Notes under the pieces: model-generated
Databases searched by the model: none
What the model was told of the DNA's origin: nothing
The model's input: the letters and a program-made list of their open reading frames with translations, nothing else
Translations under genes and position numbers: made by a program
Assembly: GCA_963847965.1 (NCBI GenBank)
Contig: CAWKCG010000040.1
Span: 47,245 to 111,244, forward strand
Length of the DNA stretch: 64,000 nucleotides
Reading direction: 5' to 3'
From: Palsa-504 sp963847965
GTDB lineage: Bacteria; Actinomycetota; Actinomycetes; Streptosporangiales; Streptosporangiaceae
Shown here: piece by piece, positions 9,261-17,187 of the stretch
Layout of the letters: each line of letters starts with the position of its first letter
Numbering within the stretch: position 1 is the first letter of the stretch

Positions 9261-10091
9261 ATGACGCAGGATAACGTGGCGCATGACCAACCTACTACAG
9301 ACAAGAATGACGACTGGAAGTGGTTGAAAGACAATTCGACTGCCTTTATTGCAGTACTTTCGGTGGTGGTTGTCGCCATCAGGTTGCTGGCCGTCTCCAG
9401 AGGTGATCCAGAGACCGCATACGCAATCCTTCAGATCGGGGGAACTGGAAGCGTACTTATTGCCACGCTGGTCTCCACGCTGGGCTTGCTAGCGATACCG
9501 GCCAGCGCGACATTCGGATTCTACGCGTGGCGCACGGCAAACGAGAGGGCTACTGGATCGACCATGCTGTCCACTCGATTTATTCTATTTATTGCCGGCG
9601 CGACCGTCACGTTTCTTATAGCTCTTTACATGAGCCCCGTCCTCTATCTAGCTTACAGTATAGTTTTCCTGGGAATTCAAATGCTTATAGCCTTCCGTGC
9701 GAGTGGCGGCAGGGAGAAGCTGTTCCTCTTGATTTCCGTTGTCGTTTATGTTCTCGGAATCATCGCTTATGAGGGTCTTTCTCCGACTCCGTGGCTTCCC
9801 GTTCAAACTGTAACTGTCGCAGGACAAAATCCGTTCAGCGGGTATATACTGTCACAAGCTAACGGACAAACATCTATTCTGACCGCAGATCCCGAAGGCA
9901 TAATTACCCTTCCTTCTCAGAGCATTATGACTACCGAGCAATGCACCTCTCACCTCTTCCTATTGGAACAAGCAACACTTTTCGACCTGTTTGAGAATCT
10001 TGGGCACAAGCTAATGACCTATAAGCCTTGCCTGTCCACCCCGTACAGTCAAGTCAGCAGCCCGGCGCCAGACCCTAGTGACGGCCACTGA
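9261..10091 (+). CDS. A+T-rich hypothetical membrane protein
   Basis: This protein of about 276 residues has a polar N terminus (DNVAHDQPTTDKNDDWKWL) and then four or five hydrophobic segments, at about residues 25-45, 60-85, 105-130, 130-150 and 155-175, followed by an extracytoplasmic tail with paired cysteines. No family is recognised. Base and codon use differ sharply from the neighbours: A/T-ending codons such as ATT, CTT and TAT are frequent, a sign of recent transfer. An in-frame ATG at 9249 is possible, but the promoter spacing favours 9261. Confidence 0.7.
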   Translation: MTQDNVAHDQPTTDKNDDWKWLKDNSTAFIAVLSVVVVAIRLLAVSRGDPETAYAILQIGGTGSVLIATLVSTLGLLAIPASATFGFYAWRTANERATGSTMLSTRFILFIAGATVTFLIALYMSPVLYLAYSIVFLGIQMLIAFRASGGREKLFLLISVVVYVLGIIAYEGLSPTPWLPVQTVTVAGQNPFSGYILSQANGQTSILTADPEGIITLPSQSIMTTEQCTSHLFLLEQATLFDLFENLGHKLMTYKPCLSTPYSQVSSPAPDPSDGH

Positions 10092-10123
10092 TCACTCCGT
10101 TTTCATGGTTATGCCGCTGCCAC

Positions 10124-10163
10124 CTCGCCCGCATTCTCCGCAAGCTCAGGGACTGATGACGAC
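10124..10163 (+). repeat. Duplicated 3' scrap of the MarR gene
   Basis: About 40 bases match the end of the MarR gene at 6087-6128 almost perfectly (CGCATTCTCCGCAAGCTCAG is shared). Only the tail of the gene is present, so this is a detached fragment upstream of a different ABC transporter. Confidence 0.7.
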
Positions 10164-10192
10164 CGCACCGGCCCAGGCCGTAATACCACTGC

Positions 10193-10250
10193 CCGTTCGG
10201 GATAATTGAAATTCTTTCCCCCGAACGAGCCGTGGTGCTAGTCCTGGGTC
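10193..10250. repeat. Dispersed hairpin repeat, copy 1
   Basis: The copy has arms CGTTCGGG and CCCGAACG around an A+T-rich centre, then a GCCGTGG tail. Related copies lie at 12128-12160, 19965-20030, 31338-31392 (opposite strand) and 37735-37775. It looks like a short non-coding, REP- or MITE-like element. Confidence 0.6.
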
Positions 10251-10326
10251 CTGGATCACCCTTGGTTCATGACCACCAGGTAGGTTCAGCTGTGAATGTG
10301 TCCCCGGCCGTGAGGAAACGAATGCT

Positions 10327-11295
10327 ATGACGCTCGCGATCGAGGCGGTGGGCCTGGTCAAGAGGTTCTCCAAGACGCTGGCGGTGGACGGCGTCGATCT
10401 GGCGGTCCGGCCGGGCATGGTGCTCGGCCTGCTGGGTCCGAACGGCGCGGGGAAGACCACCGTGGTCCGGATGCTGGCCACGCTGCTGCGGCCCGATGCC
10501 GGTTACGCCCGGGTCTGCGGCGCGGACATCGTCCAGCAGGCCGACCGCGTCCGTGAGCTGATCGGGCTGACCGGCCAGTACGCGGCGGTCGATGAGGATC
10601 TGACGGGTTTTGAGAACCTGCTGCTGATCGGGCGGCTGCTGGAGGTGCCCAGGGCGGAGGCGAAGCGGCGGTCGGCCGAGCTGCTGGAGCGGTTCGACCT
10701 GGCCGACGCCGCCGGGCGTTCGGTCAAGACCTACTCCGGCGGGATGCGGCGCCGGCTCGACCTGGCCGCGAGCCTGGTCCAGCGGCCCGCGGTGCTGTTC
10801 CTGGACGAGCCGACCACCGGCCTGGATCCGCGTAGCCGGGGTGAGGTGTGGGCGATGATCAGGGCGCTGGTCGCCGAGGGCACGACGGTGCTGCTGACCA
10901 CGCAGTACCTGGACGAGGCCGACCGGCTGGCCAGCCAGATCGCGGTCATCGACCATGGCCGGGTGATCGCGACCGGCACCGCGGCCGAGCTGAAAGCCAA
11001 GATCGGCCGGCAGACTCTCGACGTTCGCCCGGCCGATCCGGCGGACCTGGCGCGGGTCGCCGGGATCGTCGCCGCCGCCGTGGGCCGCGCTCCGGTCAGC
11101 AGGGAGGAGGACCCGGGCCTGCTGTCGGTCCCCGTCGACGACGCCGAGGTCCTGCCGGCCGTGATCAGCGGCCTGCAGGCGGAGCGGATCGAGGTCACCG
11201 AGCTCGCGCTGCGGCTGGCCAGCCTGGATGAGGTCTTCATGGCGCTGACCGGGCACGGCACCGATCAGGGCGGGGCCGAGGAGGGCGACCGATGA
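10327..11295 (+). CDS. DrrA-like ABC transporter ATP-binding protein
   Basis: This 322-residue ATPase has Walker A LGPNGAGKTT near residue 37, signature SGGMRRRLDLA near 137, Walker B LFLDEPTTGLDP near 157, and a C-terminal extension of about 90 residues typical of the daunorubicin-resistance (DrrA) family. Its stop overlaps the start of the permease gene by four bases (ATGA), so the two are translationally coupled. Together they would form an antibiotic- or lipid-type exporter. A hairpin repeat and a MarR scrap lie upstream instead of an obvious regulator. Confidence 0.92.
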   Translation: MTLAIEAVGLVKRFSKTLAVDGVDLAVRPGMVLGLLGPNGAGKTTVVRMLATLLRPDAGYARVCGADIVQQADRVRELIGLTGQYAAVDEDLTGFENLLLIGRLLEVPRAEAKRRSAELLERFDLADAAGRSVKTYSGGMRRRLDLAASLVQRPAVLFLDEPTTGLDPRSRGEVWAMIRALVAEGTTVLLTTQYLDEADRLASQIAVIDHGRVIATGTAAELKAKIGRQTLDVRPADPADLARVAGIVAAAVGRAPVSREEDPGLLSVPVDDAEVLPAVISGLQAERIEVTELALRLASLDEVFMALTGHGTDQGGAEEGDR

Positions 11296-12101
11296 CGGCC
11301 GACACCGCGGCCTGGCCGGGCCGGGCCCGGAGGATGACGCCGGCCCGCGCGCTGCGGCACGCGCTGACGCTGGCGTGGCGGGCACTGGTGCGGATCAGGC
11401 GCAACCCGGAGCAGTTGCTCGACGTCACGCTCCAGCCGATCGTCTTCGTGACGCTGTTCGTGTTCTTGTTCGGCGGCGCGATCAAAGGCGAGAGCAGGCA
11501 CACCTACCTGCAGTACGTGCTGCCCGGCATCATGGTCATGACGGTGCTGTTCGCGAGCATAGGCACCGGCGTCGGCCTGAACACCGACGTCACCAAGGGC
11601 ATCTTCGACCGGTTCCGGAGCCTGCCCATCTCCCGGTCGGCCCCGTTGACCGGGACGATCATGGGAGATTTCGTCCGCTACGTCATCTCGATCGCGATGG
11701 TCTTCGCGTACGGGTCGCTGCTGGGGTTCCGGATCGCCACCAATCCCCTGTCCACGCTCGGCGCGATCGGGCTGATGTTCGTCTTCGGCTTTGCCATCGG
11801 CTGGATCTGGGTGCTCCTCGGCCTGTACGTGAAGTCCCCGCAGAGCCTGCAGGGATTCAGCTTCATCGTCATGTTCCCGCTCGCGTTCGGGAGCAACGTG
11901 TTCATCCAGACCAGCACCTTGCCCGGCTGGCTGCAAGCCTGGGTCAGGGTCAACCCGGTGACCGCGCTGGCCGGCGCCAGCCGGGGCCTGATGCTGGGCG
12001 GACCGGCCGCGACCCCGGCGTGGCACTCCGTCGCCTGGAGCATCGTGATCATCGTCGTCTTCGCGCCGCTGGCCGTACGCCGGTACCGCCACATCGGCTA
12101 G
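11292..12101 (+). CDS. DrrB-like ABC-2 type permease
   Basis: This 269-residue membrane protein has about six hydrophobic segments (starting QPIVFVTLFVFLFGG near residue 47) and the ABC-2 permease loop containing ATPAWHSVAWS near the end. It is the membrane partner of the preceding ATPase, with which its start overlaps. A scrap of the last 46 bases of this gene is found again at 23070-23115. Confidence 0.92.
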   Translation: MTADTAAWPGRARRMTPARALRHALTLAWRALVRIRRNPEQLLDVTLQPIVFVTLFVFLFGGAIKGESRHTYLQYVLPGIMVMTVLFASIGTGVGLNTDVTKGIFDRFRSLPISRSAPLTGTIMGDFVRYVISIAMVFAYGSLLGFRIATNPLSTLGAIGLMFVFGFAIGWIWVLLGLYVKSPQSLQGFSFIVMFPLAFGSNVFIQTSTLPGWLQAWVRVNPVTALAGASRGLMLGGPAATPAWHSVAWSIVIIVVFAPLAVRRYRHIG

Positions 12102-12127
12102 CCAGTGCGCGCCGGATAGCACGCGCA

Positions 12128-12160
12128 CCCGTTCGGATCATTGAATTTCGAACCGAACGG
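12128..12160. repeat. Dispersed hairpin repeat, copy 2
   Basis: CGTTCGG and CCGAACG arms enclose ATCATTGAATTTCGAA, related to copy 1 in both arms and centre. It follows the permease stop by about 26 bases and may also act as a terminator-like hairpin. Confidence 0.5.
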
Positions 12161-12200
12161 ACGCCAACCCCTGACGGGCGCGCGCCCTCGCTCTACCTGG

Positions 12201-12237
12201 TACACCTATCATACACGTAAGGTGTAGAGTAGGTGTA
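12201..12237. promoter_or_regulatory. Inverted-repeat operator of the vapBC pair
   Basis: TACACCTA at 12201-12208 and TAGGTGTA at 12230-12237 are perfect inverted arms, with an inner pair TACAC/GGTGTA. The right arm touches the antitoxin ATG. TAGAGT at 12225-12230 is a plausible -10 box, so the message would be nearly leaderless. Antitoxin-toxin complexes usually bind such sites to repress their own operon. Confidence 0.6.
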
Positions 12238-12449
12238 TGGCTAAGGTACGTACGAATATCGAGATTGAGGACACCTACCTCCGGACTGTGATGGGCCGCT
12301 ACGGCTTGCGGACTAAGACCGAAGCCGTCGAACTCGCCCTCCGGCACCTGGCCGGACAGCCCATGAGCAGGGAGGAAGCCCTGGCGATGCGCGGCGCCCA
12401 CGCGATCGATGAGCTACCCGCAGATACCCGTCCGCGGGGAGCGGCGTGA
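12237..12449 (+). CDS. VapB-type antitoxin
   Basis: This 70-residue protein opens with RTNIEIEDTYLRTVM, a short beta strand plus helix as in ribbon-helix-helix VapB antitoxins, followed by GLRTKTEAVELALRHL. The acidic, flexible C terminus would wrap the toxin. Its stop overlaps the toxin start (GTGA at 12446), the usual coupling of VapBC pairs, and an inverted repeat covers its own start. Confidence 0.85.
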   Translation: MAKVRTNIEIEDTYLRTVMGRYGLRTKTEAVELALRHLAGQPMSREEALAMRGAHAIDELPADTRPRGAA

Positions 12450-12874
12450 TCCTCGCTGACACGTCGGCCTGGGTGGAATACGACAGAGCCACCGGGAGCG
12501 CGGTTGATCTTCGCCTGACGGAATTGATCGCGGCCGACGGCCCGATCGCCGTCACCGAGCCGGTGATCATGGAAGTGCTCGCTGGAGCGCGCACCGACGC
12601 CCGGGAAGCGGACCTGCGCCGCCTTCTGCTGCGGTTCCACCTGTACCAGTTCGACGCAGCCGCCGATTTCGAGGGCGCCGCCCGCATCTACCGCCGATGC
12701 CGGCAGGCTGGCATCACGCCGCGGGGCCTGGTCGACTGCATGATCGCCGCCGTCGCCCGGCGGCATGAGGCGACGCTGCTTGCCTGCGACGTCGACCTCG
12801 ATCGCGTGGCCCGCGTGGTCGGCGTCGAGCTGGACCAACCGGCAAGGCCGGAACGGCCGTCGCCGGCTGGATGA
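12446..12874 (+). CDS. VapC-type PIN-domain toxin ribonuclease
   Basis: This 142-residue PIN-domain protein starts MILADTSAWVEY, with the first catalytic aspartate, followed by a conserved glutamate in EVLAGAR near residue 50 and acidic residues in GLVDCMIAAVA and ACDVDLDRVA near 95-115. These four acids bind the metal for RNA cleavage. It is partnered with the antitoxin just upstream. Confidence 0.88.
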   Translation: MILADTSAWVEYDRATGSAVDLRLTELIAADGPIAVTEPVIMEVLAGARTDAREADLRRLLLRFHLYQFDAAADFEGAARIYRRCRQAGITPRGLVDCMIAAVARRHEATLLACDVDLDRVARVVGVELDQPARPERPSPAG

Positions 12875-12953
12875 CCGCGTCACCGGCCGGGCCGTGTCCC
12901 CAGCCAGCGCCGAACTCGAGCTTGGCCTGGCCGCAGGCGACACGGCGGCGTGA
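12866..12953 (+). pseudogene. Possible antitoxin tail before an orphan PIN toxin
   Basis: A short frame reads LDDRVTGRAVSPASAELELG and ends LAAGDTAA, with its stop overlapping the next toxin start as GTGA, exactly like an antitoxin C terminus. No DNA-binding domain precedes it because the VapC gene occupies the space. It may be what remains of an antitoxin; the evidence is the overlap and the acidic, alanine-rich tail only. Confidence 0.3.
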
Positions 12954-13333
12954 GCGCGCTGATCCTCGACTCCGGCGCTCTGGTGGCGGTAGATCGCGAC
13001 GATCGCGCCATGGTGGCCAGGCTGTATGCCGCCGGGCGGCACGGACTAGAGCTACGCAGCAATGCCATGGTCATCGCCCAGGTCTGGCGTGACCGCCACG
13101 GGCGGCAGGTGAATCTGGCCCGGCTCCTGCGCGCGGTCGACGTGCGCACGGTAACCCAGCAAGACGGGCGAGAGGCCGGCGTCCTGCAAGCTGCCGCGGG
13201 CACGGCCAACCCCATCGACGCCACCGTCGTGCTCCTGGCCGCACCCGGCGACCGCATCCTCACCGGTGACCCCGGCGACCTATCCCGCCTGGCAGAAGCA
13301 GCCGGGAACCGGCCCGTCATCGTCGCCTGCTAA
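12950..13333 (+). CDS. Orphan PIN-domain toxin (VapC-like)
   Basis: This 127-residue protein begins LILDSGALVAVDRDDRAM, then has VIAQVWRD, PIDATVVLLAA and ILTGDPGDLSRLA, the order of PIN acidic residues in actinobacterial VapC toxins. It resembles the toxin at 23725 in layout and length. No complete antitoxin lies upstream, only a possible tail. It starts at GTG 12950. Confidence 0.8.
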   Translation: MSALILDSGALVAVDRDDRAMVARLYAAGRHGLELRSNAMVIAQVWRDRHGRQVNLARLLRAVDVRTVTQQDGREAGVLQAAAGTANPIDATVVLLAAPGDRILTGDPGDLSRLAEAAGNRPVIVAC

Positions 13334-13506
13334 GCGCCGCGGACGAAGCATTGGCAGCAAGAAAGTGCGTCCTGGCTGACTGCGATGGACGCCGCGCGAC
13401 CGCTGCCCGATGACGGTCAGGTCGCTGGGCGGTCCAGATCTGAGGCCATTCAGCGCACCCGGTAACGCCCACCCCGGTTGCGGTAATCGCGTAGGGGAGC
13501 GCGCGG

Positions 13507-13549
13507 GCGGACCGGGACGGGCAGCCAGAAGGCGCCCGGCCCGGTCCGC
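13507..13549 (-). terminator. Strong G+C hairpin after cspA
   Basis: GCGGACCGGG-A-CGGGC and GCCCG-G-CCCGGTCCGC form a long stem around an 11-base loop, seven bases beyond the CspA stop. There is no U-run, as is common for actinomycete terminators. Confidence 0.55.
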
Positions 13550-13555
13550 TGGCAG

Positions 13556-13759
13556 TTAGAGCGGGCGGACTTCCTCTGCCTGGGGACCCTTTTGTCCCCG
13601 TCCGGCGGTGTAGGCAACCCGCTGGTTCTCCTGCAGGCTGCGGAAGCCGTCAGCCTGGATGGCAGAGTGATGGACGAACACGTCGGGGGTTCCGTCGTCG
13701 GGGACGATAAAGCCGTACCCCTTGTCGGCGTTGAACCACTTGACGGTGCCTTCAGCCAT
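13556..13759 (-). CDS. cspA: CspA-family cold shock protein
   Basis: This 67-residue single-domain OB-fold protein begins MAEGTVKWFNADKGYGFI and has VFVHHSAIQ, the two RNA-binding motifs of cold shock proteins. An AGGAG sits nine bases before ATG 13759; an upstream in-frame start at 13798 is rejected because it precedes the conserved fold. It would act as an RNA chaperone. It is a lone gene with a hairpin terminator. Confidence 0.95.
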   Translation of the reverse strand: MAEGTVKWFNADKGYGFIVPDDGTPDVFVHHSAIQADGFRSLQENQRVAYTAGRGQKGPQAEEVRPL

Positions 13760-14103
13760 GTACTTCTTCTCCTGTAGAGACGATCGTTCGGGAGGCACGT
13801 GCGTGCACCCCGGGTTATTCGCGATCGCCAGCCCGCCGGGAAGACCCGGCCGTGTACTCGCGGCGCCCGCTGTCAGAAGTTCGCAGGCGCAGGTACACGT
13901 AACGAATTTCGACTACAACCAACACCTATTAAACACCATGCCGGACACCAGGCTGACCAGCGGCGCTCGCGCCGCCGCCGAAGGCCAGGTCAGCTCAGCC
14001 CTGCGGCGCGCAGGGCATCAGACCATGCGCGCGACGGGGAAGCCGCCCGGGCCTACCCGCCAGGCGGCAAAAAGAGCGGGTCCGGTCAGGGCAGACATGA
14101 GGA

Positions 14104-14580
14104 TCAGAACTCGCCGGGGAACAGGCCGGGCGGGGCGGCGGTGTAGGTGTTGTAGCTGCCGATGGCGTGGCCGGGATACAGCACCGTCATCTGGCTGTAT
14201 CCCCGGTCGCCGGGATGTCCCTTGACCGGCAAGCTGCGCCAGAAGATCAGGTCCACGGTCCGGTGCGACCACCGACCTTGCGCGCAGTTCGGCTCACAGT
14301 TGTCCAGGTACACCACGCCGGTCGCGGCGGCCATCGAGGCGTTCCAGGTATTCCACCGCAGCCTGGTGAAGTAGCCGCTGCCGTCACAGAACAAGTCGAA
14401 CGTGCCTGGCCGGACCTCGGGCTTGTTCAAGCAGTCGTACACGGCAACGGATGACACCGCGGACGCGTGCGTTTCGTGAGTGGTTTCCCGCGCGGTGGCC
14501 GCGTGCGCGGCGAACGGCGCGCTGACCGCTACCAGCGCGGCAGCCGACAGCGCGATCACGGCGAAGCGAGGCAGTTTCAT
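14104..14580 (-). CDS. Secreted hypothetical protein
   Basis: This protein of about 158 residues starts at ATG 14580 with GGGGA upstream. A signal peptide (MKLPRFAVIALSAAALVAV, then cleavage near AAHAA) leads a secreted domain of about 130 residues with four cysteines, in YDCLN, LFCDGSG, LDNCEPNCAQG, likely disulfide pairs. Tryptophans and the pattern RTVDLIFWRSLPVKG are notable. No family is recognised; small secreted beta-rich proteins of this sort are common in actinomycetes. Confidence 0.7.
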   Translation of the reverse strand: MKLPRFAVIALSAAALVAVSAPFAAHAATARETTHETHASAVSSVAVYDCLNKPEVRPGTFDLFCDGSGYFTRLRWNTWNASMAAATGVVYLDNCEPNCAQGRWSHRTVDLIFWRSLPVKGHPGDRGYSQMTVLYPGHAIGSYNTYTAAPPGLFPGEF

Positions 14581-14685
14581 GGCCGTCCCCTTTCCGGGAA
14601 GTTTGTGTGCGGCACTCAACTACAGACGCCGCGGGCGTAGGGATGGTTGACTGCGGTCGCCACACGTCCGCGCGTGGCCTGCGTC

Positions 14686-14735
14686 GGCCGGCCTGGATCA
14701 GCCGCGTTCCTTCCACGCCCGGCACAGGGCGGCCG
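14686..14735. repeat. Scrap of the nuclease-helicase gene 3' end
   Basis: About 40 bases (core CAGCCGCGTTCC-CCACGCCCGG) match the last codons of the gene ending at 37867. Only the end is present. It lies between the secreted protein gene and the MFS gene. Confidence 0.6.
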
Positions 14736-14788
14736 AAATGTCGGCGTGATGGATGGCGATGCTCATGGCCGGCCCTCCACCGGACCGC

Positions 14789-16369
14789 CTAGCCCTGGAC
14801 ACCATCCCCGGCGGACACGGTGCCTGTCAGGGCGGGGCTGGCCCCGGCGGACACGGTGCCTGTCAGGGCGGGGCTGGCCGCCGACGCGGCACCGGCCGCG
14901 GGCTCCGTGTTCCGCAGCTCTTCTAGCCTGCGCCGGGACGGCACCAGCAGGACCGCCGCCAGCGCGCCGGCGCCGAACAGCACCGCGGACACCGAGAACG
15001 CCACGCTGTAGCCGTGCACCGCGGCCGTGGCCAGGGCCAGCCGGCCGACATGGTGCACGGTCAGGTAGGTAGCCGTCGCCGTGAGCGCCACCGTGCTCAG
15101 CGCCGCGGTCCCGATCGAGCCGCCCACCTGCTGCATGGTGTTGACCAGCGCCGAGGCCACGCCTGAGTCGCGCCGGGCGACTCCGGCGGTGGCGGTGTTG
15201 ATGGCGGGGGAGAAGATCATGCCGAAGCCCAGGCCCAGGGCCACCAGGGCCGGCACGATGCTGCCCGCGTAGCTGGAGGTCACGGTGAGCTGGGTCAGGT
15301 AGGCCATCGCGCCGCCGCCGAGCAGCATGCCGGTCACGATCAGGGTCCGCGGGCCGACCCGCGGCAGCAGCAGGATGCTGGAGGTGTTCGAGGACAGCAG
15401 GATGCAGCCGATCATCGGTAGGAAGGCCAGCCCGCTGGTCACCGGGCTGTAGTCCTTGACCGTCTGCAGGTAGTAGGTGAGGAACAGGAAGACGCCGAAG
15501 ACCGCGATCCCGGTCAGCCCGACCGACAGGTAGGAGCCGCCCCTGGCCCGGTCAAGGACCACCCGCAGCGGCAGCAGCGGGTGACTGACCCGGCTCTCGG
15601 CGAACGCGAACGCGGCCAGCAGGATCACCCCGCCGGCCAATGAGCCGATGGTCAGGGCGGCGGTCCAGCCGGCCAGTTCGGCATGCGAGAACCCGAAGAC
15701 GAGGGCGAACAGCCCGGCCGAGGCGAGCACGGTTCCCGCCCAGTCCATCCGCGGACGGGTGTCCGGCCGGTTGGTCCGCATGTAAGCCAGGGCGCCGGCT
15801 ATGGCGATCGCGGCGAAGAACAGGTTGACGTACAGGCACCAGCGCCAGGAGAAGTACTGGGTGAGGACACCGCCGAGGATGAGGCCCACGGCCCCCCCGC
15901 CGGCCGCGACGGACCCGAAGACGCCGAACGCCCGGCCGCGCTCGCGCGGGTTACGGAACGTGCTGACCAGGGTGCCCAGGGCGGCCGGGGCGAGAATGGC
16001 GCCGAATGCGCCCTGCAGGGTCCGGGCGGCCACGAGCATGCCGAACGACGTGGCGGCGCCGCCGAGCGCCGATGAGAGCGCGAACCCGGCCAGGCCGGTG
16101 ATGAAGACCCGCTTGCGGCTGAACATGTCGCCCAGCCGGCCGCCGAGCAGCAGCAGGCTGCCGAACGCCAGCGCGTAGGCGGTCACCACCCACTGCCGGT
16201 CACTGTTGGGGAAGTCCAGGGCGCGCTGCGCCGACGGTAGGGCGATGTTCACGACGGTGGAGTCCAGTACCACCATGAGCTGGGCGACGGCCACGATGAC
16301 CAGGATCAGCCACCGATGGTCGCTCTCCGCGGGACGCTGACGGCCGGCGACAGGTGTGAAGGATGACAT
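14789..16369 (-). CDS. DHA2-family MFS drug efflux transporter
   Basis: This 526-residue protein has about 14 membrane segments. The early motif VVLDSTVVNIALPSAQ and the loop GGRLGDMFSRKRVF mark the EmrB/QacA (DHA2) group, which exports drugs by proton antiport. The last 24 residues hold two identical 12-residue repeats (SPALTGTVSAGA, twice), encoded by a 36-bp tandem repeat at 14806-14877. A MarR gene lies directly upstream on the same strand, 67 bases away, and probably regulates it. Confidence 0.92.
   Translation of the reverse strand: MSSFTPVAGRQRPAESDHRWLILVIVAVAQLMVVLDSTVVNIALPSAQRALDFPNSDRQWVVTAYALAFGSLLLLGGRLGDMFSRKRVFITGLAGFALSSALGGAATSFGMLVAARTLQGAFGAILAPAALGTLVSTFRNPRERGRAFGVFGSVAAGGGAVGLILGGVLTQYFSWRWCLYVNLFFAAIAIAGALAYMRTNRPDTRPRMDWAGTVLASAGLFALVFGFSHAELAGWTAALTIGSLAGGVILLAAFAFAESRVSHPLLPLRVVLDRARGGSYLSVGLTGIAVFGVFLFLTYYLQTVKDYSPVTSGLAFLPMIGCILLSSNTSSILLLPRVGPRTLIVTGMLLGGGAMAYLTQLTVTSSYAGSIVPALVALGLGFGMIFSPAINTATAGVARRDSGVASALVNTMQQVGGSIGTAALSTVALTATATYLTVHHVGRLALATAAVHGYSVAFSVSAVLFGAGALAAVLLVPSRRRLEELRNTEPAAGAASAASPALTGTVSAGASPALTGTVSAGDGVQG
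14806..14877. repeat. 36-bp tandem duplication inside the MFS gene
   Basis: Two perfect 36-base units (14806-14841, 14842-14877) add 12 residues in frame to the cytoplasmic tail of the transporter. Because the unit is a whole number of codons, length changes by slippage would not break the gene. Confidence 0.8.
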
Positions 16370-16436
16370 AACGAGCTATACCCCCGATGAGAAATGTGAC
16401 TGGCGCTGGCCGTGATGGTGGGACGGGATCCGGCGG

Positions 16437-16907
16437 TCATGCCGAGACCGCCGCCGGTACGTGCGGCGTGGCCGGTGCCGGGATCAGCCTCCGGGCCGCC
16501 TCGTCCAGGCCGTCGAGCAGGCGGAGGAAGGTCGCCCGGTCCGCCTCGCTCAGCGCACCGAAGATCTGCGTGAACAGCCGCTCCAGCGTGGCGTTCGCCA
16601 CGTCCAGGCTGGCCTCGCCCCCGTCGGTGATCGCGACGAGCTTGGCCCGCCGATCCGTAGGGTCCGGCCGGCGCTCGGCCAGGCCGAGGCGCTCCAGCCC
16701 GTCGACGAGGTCGGTGATGGAGTGCGGAGATAGCCCGAACTCGGCGGCCAGCACGTTCTGCCTGGCCGCCCCGTGCTCGTGGAGCCGCCGGAGCACCTTG
16801 GTGCGGGCCATCGACAGGCCGCATCCGTTCATCTCGTCGTTGACGGCCCGGAACATCCGGTGATGGACAGCGAGGTACCGTTCACCAACCTGCTCAGGTG
16901 TAATCAT
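16437..16907 (-). CDS. MarR family transcriptional regulator
   Basis: This 156-residue winged-helix protein has NVLAAEFGLSPHSITDLV as recognition helix region (residues about 50-70) and the wing RRPDPTDRRAK. It sits upstream of the MFS pump on the same strand, so an autoregulated operon is likely. Upstream, 16921-16995, direct CTCACG repeats and the palindrome CTCATAATGAG at 16974-16984 form a likely operator. Confidence 0.9.
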   Translation of the reverse strand: MITPEQVGERYLAVHHRMFRAVNDEMNGCGLSMARTKVLRRLHEHGAARQNVLAAEFGLSPHSITDLVDGLERLGLAERRPDPTDRRAKLVAITDGGEASLDVANATLERLFTQIFGALSEADRATFLRLLDGLDEAARRLIPAPATPHVPAAVSA

Positions 16908-16973
16908 TACTGGCCTTCCTGCCCTGCACTGACGCTGACCCGCCTCACGCTGACGAACCTCACGTTGATACCT

Positions 16974-16984
16974 CTCATAATGAG
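16974..16984. promoter_or_regulatory. Probable MarR operator palindrome
   Basis: CTCATAATGAG is a perfect inverted repeat within a run of related CCTCACG/CCTCTC units, about 67 bases before the MarR ATG. Position and symmetry suggest autoregulation. Confidence 0.45.
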
Positions 16985-17187
16985 GAGCCTCACGATTTCA
17001 TTCCCGGCCACCCGGGCGCCCCGCAGAGTTCCTCCAGCAATTCCCTCAAGTTGCTGCGGCAGGCTCGCGAGCGCCTGGGCCAGGGGCTGCGAGCCGCCCA
17101 GGCCGACCACATAGCCGAGTCCGACGAGATCTCCGTGCGCAACCCGCAACCCCCCGCAACGCGCCAGTTAACGTCCCGCGCCCGGTG

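Noticed and set aside
17003..17185. Frame with NSLKLLRQARERLGQGLRAA
   Set aside because: Helical and plausible as a scrap but no family and no start; not called.
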